DNA of 17,716 nt from Candidatus Hydrogenedentota bacterium. Lineage in GTDB: Bacteria; Hydrogenedentota; Hydrogenedentia; Hydrogenedentiales; CAITNO01. The notes under the pieces were generated by a model. The model ran no database searches. It worked only from the letters and a program-made list of their open reading frames with translations, and was not told the origin of the DNA. The stretch lies in contig CAIXUF010000513.1 in NCBI GenBank assembly GCA_903922535.1, positions 1 through 17,716 of the forward strand, in the 5' to 3' direction. Both the position numbers and the translations under genes were made by a program. Shown here one piece after another: positions 7,795 through 15,300 of the stretch; positions within the stretch are counted from its first letter, which is position 1; every line of letters begins with the position of its first letter.

Positions 7795-10689
7795 ATGAGA
7801 AAAATGTCGTGGATGCCGGGAATGGCCATGCTGGCGGCGTGCCTGTCGATGGCCGGATGTGTGCTGACTTTCCGGACAGTGCCCGATGTGGCGGGTCAAA
7901 CGCAGTCGGCTGCGCAAGCGGCGGTGCGGACGGCCATGCTGACGGTCGGCACGGTCACGACCGGTTGCAGCAACACAGTGGCGGTGGGCAGCGTGGTCAG
8001 CCAGAGTCCGGCGGCCCCCGGCCCGGCGCGTTATGGCAGTGCGGTGAACTTGGTGGTGTCGGGCGGCCCGTGCCCCAGTCTCGTCATCACCTCCCCGAAC
8101 GGCGGGGAGACATGGACGCAGGGCCAAACCTACGCAATCACGTGGAACGCGAGCAGCGTGCCGGGCGATGTGGGCGTTCATCTGAGTGAGAACGGCGCAG
8201 ACACTCTCTGGCTTGGATTGGCCGCGGCCACGGCCGGGCAACTGTCCTGGACCATTCCCACCTTCGTGACGCCGGGCAACGCGTACAGGATACATGTGAC
8301 TTCCGCAAACAAAGAACTGGTTGAAGACCTGAGTGACAATGCGTTCACCATTGTTTCCCCTCCATCCCCGCTTACAGTCACCTCCCCGAATGGCGGGGAG
8401 ACGTGGACGCAGGGCAAGACCTACACCATCACGTGGAATGAGACCGGTGTGTCAGGCGACGTGTCGGTTCATCTCAACGTGAATGGCGCGGACACCTACT
8501 GGCTTGGCGGGGTTTCGGCATCGGCAGGGCAGTTTTCCTGGACAGTTCCCTATTCAGTGACGCCGGGCAGCGCGTACCGGGTTCATGTGACTTCCGCGGA
8601 CAACGGCGCAATTGAGGATTTGAGCGACGGCACGTTCATCATTGCCCCGACAAGCGCCGCGCTTACGGTCACCTCCCCGAACGGCGGCGAGACATGGACA
8701 CAGGGCCAAACCTACGCGGTCACCTGGAACCAGGCCGACGTGACAGGCGAGGTGGGCGTTCAACTGAGTGAAAACGGCGCAGACATTGTCTGGATTGGAT
8801 CAGCCGCGGCTTCGGCCGGGCAACTGTCCTGGACCATTCCCGCCTCGGTGACGCCGGGCAGCGCGTACAGGATACACCTGATTTCTGCGGACATCAATAC
8901 GGTCACGGATCTGAGCGACAACACCTTCACGATTGTTCCCGCCCCGCCCCCGCTTACGGTGACCTCCCCGAACGGCGGCGAGACATGGACGCAGGACCAG
9001 ACCTATCCTGTCACGTGGAACTCGATCGGTGTGACGGGGGATGTGTCGGTCTATCTGAGCGCAAACGGGGCGGACACCCTCTGGATTGGCGGGGTTTCCG
9101 CCGCGGCCGGGCAACTGTCCTGGAGGGTTCCCATCTCGGTGACGCCGGGCGGCGGATACAGGATCCATGTGATCTCCGCGGCCAACAGCGCCGTCGGGGA
9201 CCTGAGCGACGGCACATTCACCATTGCCCCCACGACTGCCTCGCTCAGTGTGACCTCCCCGAACGGCGGCGAGACATGGACGCAGGGCCAAACCTACACG
9301 GTCACCTGGAACGAGACTGACGTGACAGGCGAGGTGGGCGTTCATCTGAGTGTGAACGGAACGGACTTGGTCTGGATTGGACGGGCTGCGGCCGCAACCG
9401 GGCAACTGTCCTGGACCATTCCCGCCTCGCTGACGCCGGGCGGTGCATACAGAATGCATGTGATTTCCGCGGACAACAACGTGATTGAGGACCTGAGCGA
9501 CAACACCTTCACGATTGTCCCGCCCCCGCCCCCGCTCACGGTAATCTCCCCGAACGGCGGGGAGACATGGACACAGGGCCAAACCTGCGCCGTTACGTGG
9601 AACGCGATCGGTGTGACAGGCGACGTTGCGGTTTATCTGAGGGAGAACGGCGCAGACATCCTCTGGCTCGGAGCGGCTTCGGCTTCGGCCGGGCAACTGG
9701 CCTGGACCATTCCGGTCTCGGTGACGCCGGGCAGCGCGTACAGGATGCATGTGATTTCGGCGGACAACAACGAGATCGGGGATTTGAGCGACGGCGCATT
9801 CACCATCGCCCCCACAACCGCCTCGCTCCATGTCACCTCCCCGAACGGCGGAGAAACATGGATGCAGGGCCAAACCTACGCCATTACCTGGAATCAGGCC
9901 GGTGTGACAGGCGGGGTGGACGTCCAACTGAGCCAGAATGGCGCGGACGTCCTTTGGCTCGGAACCGCCGCGGCCGCGGACGGGCAACTGGCCTGGACCA
10001 TTCCGGTGTCGGTGACGCCGGGCAGCGCGTACAGGATACATGTGGTTTCGGCGGACAACAACGCGATTGAAGATTTGAGCGACAACACATTCAGTATTGT
10101 TCCCGGCGCGTCCCCGCTTGCGGTCACCTCCCCGAACGGCGGAGAGACTTGGACGCAGGGCCAAACATACGCCATCACGTGGAATGCGGCCGGCGTGACA
10201 GGCGAGGTGGCGGTCTATCTGAACGAGAACGGCGTGGACACCAACTGGCTTGGCGGGGTTCTGGCTTCGGCCGGACAACTGTCCTGGACGGTTCCCGCCT
10301 CGGTAACGCCGGGCGGCGCCTACAGAATCCATGTGACTTCCGCGGACAACAACACAATTGAGGATCTGAGCGACGGCACATTCACCATTGCCGCCACAAC
10401 CGCAACGCTTACGGTCACCTCCCCGAATGGGGGGGAGACATGGGCCCAGGGCCAAAGCCACCCCATCACCTGGAGTCAGACCGGTGTGACAGGGGACGTG
10501 GCCGTCTTTCTGAGTGTGGGCGGGGCAGATGTCCTCTGGCTTGGGGCGGCCGCGGCTGCGGACGGACAAATGGCCTGGGCGGTTCCCATTTGGCTGGACG
10601 CAGGCAGTGCGTACAAGGTCCACGTGATTTCTGCGGTTAACAACACGGTGGAGGACTTGAGCGACGGCGCCTTTACAATAACGCCATAG
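7795..10689 (+). CDS. lipoprotein with PASTA domain and nine KNH-like repeats
   Basis: This gene is complete, 964 residues, ending in TAG. The ATG at 7795 is chosen over the in-frame TTG at 7714 because AGGAG (7782-7786) sits 8 nt before it and because the protein then starts with a lipoprotein signal: a basic MRK, a hydrophobic Met/Ala stretch, and two possible lipoboxes, LAAC (13-16) and SMAGC (18-22). PASTA spans about residues 28-94 (TVPDVAGQTQSAAQAAV, SQSPAA) with cysteines at 58 and 93. Nine repeats follow, each opening with SPNGGETW and closing with DLSD(N/G).F.I. Lipidation would anchor it in the envelope, probably the outer membrane, exposing an elongated Ig-fold rod; PASTA domains are known for peptidoglycan binding, so wall contact is possible. 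No enzymatic motif is visible. It has its own promoter and terminator and looks like a free-standing version of the C-terminal half of the preceding protein. Confidence 0.92.
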   Translation: MRKMSWMPGMAMLAACLSMAGCVLTFRTVPDVAGQTQSAAQAAVRTAMLTVGTVTTGCSNTVAVGSVVSQSPAAPGPARYGSAVNLVVSGGPCPSLVITSPNGGETWTQGQTYAITWNASSVPGDVGVHLSENGADTLWLGLAAATAGQLSWTIPTFVTPGNAYRIHVTSANKELVEDLSDNAFTIVSPPSPLTVTSPNGGETWTQGKTYTITWNETGVSGDVSVHLNVNGADTYWLGGVSASAGQFSWTVPYSVTPGSAYRVHVTSADNGAIEDLSDGTFIIAPTSAALTVTSPNGGETWTQGQTYAVTWNQADVTGEVGVQLSENGADIVWIGSAAASAGQLSWTIPASVTPGSAYRIHLISADINTVTDLSDNTFTIVPAPPPLTVTSPNGGETWTQDQTYPVTWNSIGVTGDVSVYLSANGADTLWIGGVSAAAGQLSWRVPISVTPGGGYRIHVISAANSAVGDLSDGTFTIAPTTASLSVTSPNGGETWTQGQTYTVTWNETDVTGEVGVHLSVNGTDLVWIGRAAAATGQLSWTIPASLTPGGAYRMHVISADNNVIEDLSDNTFTIVPPPPPLTVISPNGGETWTQGQTCAVTWNAIGVTGDVAVYLRENGADILWLGAASASAGQLAWTIPVSVTPGSAYRMHVISADNNEIGDLSDGAFTIAPTTASLHVTSPNGGETWMQGQTYAITWNQAGVTGGVDVQLSQNGADVLWLGTAAAADGQLAWTIPVSVTPGSAYRIHVVSADNNAIEDLSDNTFSIVPGASPLAVTSPNGGETWTQGQTYAITWNAAGVTGEVAVYLNENGVDTNWLGGVLASAGQLSWTVPASVTPGGAYRIHVTSADNNTIEDLSDGTFTIAATTATLTVTSPNGGETWAQGQSHPITWSQTGVTGDVAVFLSVGGADVLWLGAAAAADGQMAWAVPIWLDAGSAYKVHVISAVNNTVEDLSDGAFTITP
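8080..10686 (+). repeat. nine tandem 291-bp KNH-like repeats with two alternating types
   Basis: The S codon of SPNGG falls at 8092, 8383, 8674, 8965, 9256, 9547, 9838, 10129 and 10420: eight intervals of exactly 291 bp (97 residues) with no indel. Units 1, 3, 5 and 7 end LSDN.F.IV followed by a Pro-rich or Gly-Ala linker; units 2, 4, 6 and 8 end LSDG.F.IA followed by TTASL-like linkers. Unit 9 is a divergent cap ending GAFTITP at the stop codon. Confidence 0.9.
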
Positions 10690-10695
10690 AACATT

Positions 10696-10721
10696 CCCTT
10701 CCCGAGCGACACGGGAAAGGG
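10696..10721 (+). other. inverted repeat after the lipoprotein gene
   Basis: CCCTTCCCG (10696-10704), loop AGCGACA, CGGGAAAGGG (10712-10721): a nine-pair stem with one bulged A, six bases after the TAG. GGGAAAGGG here and at 7345-7353 both lie exactly 31 bases before the GGGCCTCCC start of the following hairpin, so the two 3' regions are homologous. Confidence 0.55.
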
Positions 10722-10745
10722 TGCGGGACGAAAGCATGCAGGCGG

Positions 10746-10780
10746 GCCTCCCTGCCCCGTTGGGGTGGGGAGGCTCTTGG
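10746..10780 (+). terminator. terminator hairpin of the lipoprotein gene
   Basis: GCCTCCCTGCCCC (10746-10758), loop GTT, GGGGTGGGGAGGC (10762-10774): a 13-bp stem with two G-U pairs, followed by TCTTGGTTTG. The T tract is weak. The hairpin is a paralogue of the one at 7376-7408. It lies between convergent genes. Confidence 0.65.
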
Positions 10781-10861
10781 TTTGCGGTTGCCGCGATCGG
10801 GCGCCGGGCGGCGGTCCCTGAAGGGATCAATGCGGGGCAGGGCGCGGGGGGGCGTCGGCTG

Positions 10862-11404
10862 TTACCATGTGGGATTCTTGGGAAGGACGGGATATGGGGA
10901 GCCCGGAGCGGCGGCTTCTTGGAGATTGGGACTCGCGTCCTTCGGCGTCGGATGAACTGTCTGGAGGGACGGGCCGGTGTCCCCGCAAAGTGCGGCATCC
11001 CTTTCCCGGAGAAACGCCGCAAGCTTCCTGTCTGTTTGCTGGATATGGTTTTTAAGCCAGGAGACTTGGAAATTGTTGATTGAATCGGCGATCCTGCCGA
11101 CGGAGTCCTCTTCGTTCAATTCCAAAACAAACAAATCCATCAGGGTGGCGCGAAACTGCTGATGCTCCTGCTTGTGCTGCGCAAAGGCGGGATAGCACTT
11201 TGCCTCCATAAGGCTCTCTTCTGCGGCAAAGTGAAATTCCACATAGTCCATCATGAAGTCCAGCGTCTTGGAGACCTGGCGCGCTCCCTGGTGCGATTCG
11301 ATGGCCGCAGACAGGCTGTTGAGCCTTTCTATCCACACCTTGTGCTGTTCATCAATCGACTTGACACCCACGGAATAACTGTTGTCCCAACAAAACCTTT
11401 GCAT
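10862..11404 (-). CDS. bacteriohemerythrin family protein with Pro-rich C-terminal tail
   Basis: 180 residues. Residues 1-130 form a hemerythrin four-helix bundle: CWDNSYSVGVKSIDEQH at the start, then all seven expected di-iron ligands, His21, His58, Glu62, His77, His81, His120 and Asp125, with the family spacing H-x3-E, H-x3-H and H-x4-D. The family binds O2 reversibly at a non-haem di-iron site and acts in oxygen supply, storage or sensing in the cytoplasm; which of these applies here cannot be told. The start is supported by GAGGAG (plus-strand 11412-11417) 7 nt before the ATG. The last 50 or so residues (Pro/Ala rich, ending NPTW) exceed the usual size of about 135 residues and match nothing I recognise. 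The gene stands alone, convergent with the lipoprotein gene, with no visible partner such as a chemoreceptor or c-di-GMP enzyme. Confidence 0.92.
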   Translation of the reverse strand: MQRFCWDNSYSVGVKSIDEQHKVWIERLNSLSAAIESHQGARQVSKTLDFMMDYVEFHFAAEESLMEAKCYPAFAQHKQEHQQFRATLMDLFVLELNEEDSVGRIADSINNFQVSWLKNHIQQTDRKLAAFLRERDAALCGDTGPSLQTVHPTPKDASPNLQEAAAPGSPYPVLPKNPTW

Positions 11405-11938
11405 GGCCTTACTCCTCTATTGGACACGGCCTCACGTTTGTTACAGCCGCGCTGGTCCGGCGGCAGTCGGCCCGACACCGAGTCTTCCCCGTGACGCAAC
11501 CTGATGCAGTCACTTCATGATCCACACCTTTCCTTATGGCAGCGATGGTCACAAACATGCTTATTACATCAGGATTCATAAGCAAACATCATGCCACCTT
11601 TTGCGAAGGGCATAAACCGCGGCCCAGAAACGCTTTTCGGGACCACGACGAAGATTAAAGGGATGTGCCCCAAGGGGCATTCACCAAGGGCAGTACGCAC
11701 TATATGCCGGGAAACAGGGGAGATTTGCCGGGCACGGTTCAATCACGGGTGTGCAAGAACGCACACCCGTTACTTGAGAGTACGAGTCCCGGCGCTGCGC
11801 TCATGGGCGTGTGAATGCGTGCGGGCAGGAATCCGGAACCGGTCAAGTGCTGGCTGTTCTGTGCAGCCCGGGATCTACGGGAATATCGGCAGACAGATCG
11901 GCACGCTTCATGGGCAGTCGACAACGGGGATTCTGAAG
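11405..11938. other. intergenic region without a convincing gene
   Basis: About 530 bp upstream of the hemerythrin gene. A + strand reading frame of 146 codons (11591-12031) lacks a ribosome binding site, domain or plausible composition, and runs across the downstream promoter, so it is not called. The hemerythrin promoter should lie in the first 150-200 bp on the - strand, but no box pair is clear. Small hairpins are present, including TGCCCC-AA-GGGGCA at 11666-11679. Confidence 0.5.
11745..11770. other. perfect 10-bp inverted repeat
   Basis: ACGGGTGTGC (11745-11754), loop AAGAAC, GCACACCCGT (11761-11770). There is no T tract on the + side (TACTTGAG follows) and none on the - side, so a terminator is unlikely. 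It may be a protein-binding palindrome or an RNA structure. It lies roughly 220 bp upstream of the promoter at 11990. Confidence 0.45.
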
Positions 11939-11987
11939 CCCCACGGCCGCTTTAGCGGCGCAAGCCGGGAGTGGGGAGTTTTATTTT
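11939..11987 (+). terminator. terminator-like structure upstream of the third large gene
   Basis: CCCCAC (11939-11944) can pair with GTGGGG (11971-11976), enclosing a smaller GCCGC-TTTA-GCGGC hairpin (11946-11959). AGTTTTATTTT follows directly (T-rich to 11987). The form suits a rho-independent terminator on the + strand, yet no + strand gene lies between 10690 and here. It may shield the next promoter from read-through or end an unrecognised small transcript. Confidence 0.35.
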
Positions 11988-11989
11988 GC

Positions 11990-12018
11990 TTGACAACGGG
12001 AACAGGAAGTTGTAGCAT
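11990..12018 (+). promoter_or_regulatory. sigma-70-type promoter for the third large gene
   Basis: A perfect TTGACA (11990-11995), a 17-bp spacer, and TAGCAT (12013-12018; four of six, keeping the key T, A and last T). The start would be near 12025, giving an untranslated leader of about 330 nt to the ATG at 12359. Confidence 0.6.
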
Positions 12019-12024
12019 TTTTAT

Positions 12025-12358
12025 TGGCTGATCCGCAGGGGTAGTTTTTGAATGCGGAGACGGTCAATGGCAGTTTTTGGAGACTGGGTAGGTGCGCAGT
12101 AATCAAGGATATGTCGGGAATCTCACCGCGGCAAAACCTCCACAGGCGAAATGTATCCATACGTGTTCATGCGTTTCCTGGCGCGGGGTTGCAGCAAAGG
12201 CGCTAGTCCGTATCGACCCCAGCAACCCTCTTGCGCTCCCGGCGCCTGCCTGATCGCCAGCATCATTCTTAAGAACACGGCGAAGCCGTTTGGTCCTAAG
12301 GTTTCAAGGTAGCGCAGTGTTGCCGGCCTACAGGCGGTAACGCAGGAGGACGAAGGCC
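12025..12358 (+). ncRNA. long structured 5' leader, candidate cis-regulatory RNA
   Basis: This stretch holds no reading frame I would call. Visible structure: GGGTTGC (12186-12192) with GCAACCC (12222-12228); CGGC-GAA-GCCG near 12278; CGCCTG (12243-12248) with CAGGCG (12331-12336); GGTAGC (12308-12313) with GTTGCC (12319-12324). The same GTTGCC can instead pair with GGTAAC (12336-12341), extended by GCC-TACA-GGC, to form a hairpin two bases before the Shine-Dalgarno AGGAGG (12344-12349). Mutually exclusive stems next to a ribosome binding site are the form of a translational switch. No known riboswitch class fits fully. Confidence 0.3.
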
Positions 12359-15300
12359 ATGAACGGAATGAAAACCGTCCGGGGGATGATGCTTGTGCTG
12401 GTGATGACCGTGCTGGGGGCGTCCAATGCCTTTGCCAGTGCGTCCATTTCCATCCTCCAGTTCTCAAACCAGCCGAATTACTCCGCGGCGGGCCAGGTGA
12501 TCACATACAGCTTTACCGTGAAGAACACAGGCACCGTGGCGCTGACCGGTGTAACCGTGACCGATGCGACGGCGACGGTGTCGGGCGGGCCGATTGCCAC
12601 ACTGGCACCCGGCGCGTCAGACACGACGACGATCTCGGCGAGCCACACGATGACGCAGGCCGACGTGGACGCGGGCCACTTCGACAACACGGCGACCGCG
12701 CACGGCACGCCGCCGAGCGGTCCGGAAGTGACGGCCTCGATTATGAAGCACCTGGTGGCGGCGCAGAGCCCGGCCATTCTACTTGTCAAGACGGCGAACC
12801 AGCCGAATTACTCTGCCGCAGGCCAGGTGCTCACGTACAGGTTCACCGTGACCAATACGGGCAACGTGACCCTGACGGGGATCACCGTGACCGACCCGAA
12901 GGCGATGGTGATGGGCGGACCGGTGGCGTCGCTGGCACCGGGCGCTTCAGACAGCACGACGTTCACGGCAAGCCACACGGTGACGCAGGCAGAAATGGAC
13001 GCGGGCTCCTTCATGAACATGGCGACCGTGCAAGGCATGCCGCCGAGCGGTCCGTCCGTGACGGATATGAGCGCGGTTAACCTTCCGGCGTCGCAGAGTC
13101 CGGCCATTTCCATCGTCAAGACGGCGAACCAGGCGAACTACAGCGCCGCGGGCGACGTGCTGACCTACAGGTTCACCGTGACCAACACGGGCAACGTGAC
13201 GCTGACCAACGTCACCGTGACGGATCCTTTGGCGACGGTGTGGGGTGGGCCGATTGCCACGCTGGCACCCGGCGCGACAAACACGGCGACGTTCACGGCG
13301 AGCCACACCGTGACCCAGTCCGAGGTGGACGCGGGCAGCTTTACCAACACCGCGACCGCGCACGGCACACCCCCGTCCGGTCCGGACGTGACAGCCACGG
13401 GTTCCAAGACGGTTCCGGCGACGCAAACCAAATCCATTTCCGTTGTCAAGACGGCGAACCAGGCGGACTACAGCGCCGCGGGTGACGTGCTGACCTACAG
13501 GTTCACTGTGACCAACACAGGCAGCGTGACGCTGACCAACGTCGGCGTGACCGACCCGTCGGCGATAGTGTCGGGCGGACCGATAGTTTCGCTGGCACCC
13601 CGTACGAGCGATTCGACGACTCTTACGGCGAGCCACACGGTGACGCAGGCCGAGGTGGACGCGGGTCACTTCGACAACACGGCGACGGTGCATGGCATAC
13701 CGCCAAGCGGTCCGGAAGTGGACGCCACGAGTTCCACATCCGTTCCGGCGGTGCAGAGTCCGTCCATTTCTGTCGTCAAGACGGCGAACCAGACGAAGTA
13801 CACCACCGCAGGTGACGTGCTGACCTACACGTTTGCCGTGACCAACACGGGCAACGTGACGCTGACCAACGTCACCGTGACAGACCCGTCGGCGACCGTG
13901 TCCGGCGGGCCGATTGCCTCGCTGCCTCCCGGCTTGACCGACTCGATGACCTTCACGGCGAGCCACGTGGTGTCCCAGGCCGAGGTGAACGACGGCTCTT
14001 TCACGAACACGGCCACCGTCCACGGCACGCCACCGTCCGGTCCGGAAGTGACGGCGGTCGGTGACGAGACGGTCCTGGCGGTTCGCCCCGCAAGTCTTAC
14101 CGTGACCTCGCCGAACGGCGGTGAGATGTGGAGACGTGGTGAGGCCCACACCATAATGTGGGACGAGACCCGCGTGGCGGGCTACGTGGCCGTCCTTCTG
14201 AATGACAACGGGGTGGACACCGGGTGGATGGGCTCGGCGTTGGCTTTGGACGGGCAGTTGACGTGGATGGTCCCCGCCTGGGTGACGCCGGGCAGCGCCT
14301 ACAGGATACATGTGATGTCTGCGGACGACAACGCGGTTGAGGACCTGAGCGACGGCACCTTCACCATCGCATCCGAAGCATCGCCGCTTACAGTGACCTC
14401 GCCGAACGGCGGCGAACTCTGGATTCAGGGGGAGACCCGCCTCATCACGTGGAACCAGACGGGTGTGACAGGCTACCTTGCCGTCCTTCTGAATGCGGGC
14501 GGAACCGACACGGTGTGGGTTGGGGCGGTTCCCGCCTCGGACGGTCAGATGTCCTACACGGTTCCCGCCTGGGTGACGCCGGGCAGCGCGTACAAGGTCC
14601 ATTTGATCTCCGGTGACAACAACGCGATTGAGGATCTGAGCGCCGGCACATTTGCCATTAAGGCAGCCAGCGTTGTGGACACTACGCCGCCGGTGATCAC
14701 GCGTGTCGGAGACGCCACAGTCACTGTGGAGTGTGGCGCAACATACACAGACGCGGGCGCCACGGCAATGGACGACATCGACGGCAACCTGACCGGCAGC
14801 ATCGTGGTTGGCGGCAGCATGGCGGGCACTGCGGCGGTCGGAACTTACACCGTCACCTACAACGTGAACGACGCCAGCGGCAACCATGCCGTCGAGGTCA
14901 CGCGGACGGTGATGGTCGTGGATACGGCCAAGCCGGTGATCACCCTTAATGGGGATGCCGCCGTGACTATCGCGCGTGGCGGCACGTATGCCGAGCTTGG
15001 CGCCACTGCCGCGGACAACTGCGCAACAGGCCTGGTCGTGGCGGTGGGCGGTGACACGGTGAAGACGGCGGTCGTCGGCATCTACACCGTGACCTACAAC
15101 GTGGGCGACGGCAACGGCAACAGCGCCAACCAGGTCACGCGGACCGTGACCGTCACTCCGGCGTACGCGATCCTTCGCGTCAATGCGGCGAACACCGCCG
15201 GTCCGTGGGACGGCACTTCCTGGGAGACGGCGTTCCAGGGCATCCAGCCCGCCATCGACGCGGCCCACAACGGTGGAGGCGGGGAAGTTTGGGTGGCGGA

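Noticed and set aside
10814..10828. TCCCT-GA-AGGGA hairpin as terminator of the hemerythrin gene
   Set aside because: The stem is short with a two-base loop and has no T tract on the - strand side.
8800..11022. 740-codon - strand open frame opposite the lipoprotein gene
   Set aside because: It is Arg/Gly/His-rich, follows the 97-residue period of the opposite strand, overlaps the hemerythrin coding region and has no initiation signals.
11591..12031. Possible 146-residue + strand protein
   Set aside because: No ribosome binding site, no domain, odd Cys/Arg/Gly composition, and it overlaps the terminator-like element and the promoter at 11990-12018.
12135..12165. GGCAAAACC...GCGAAATG as the 5' half of a c-di-GMP-I aptamer
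   Set aside because: The required ACGCAAAGCC core does not follow within the aptamer's usual length; the matching 3' elements are about 150 nt away, so this pairing is not supported.
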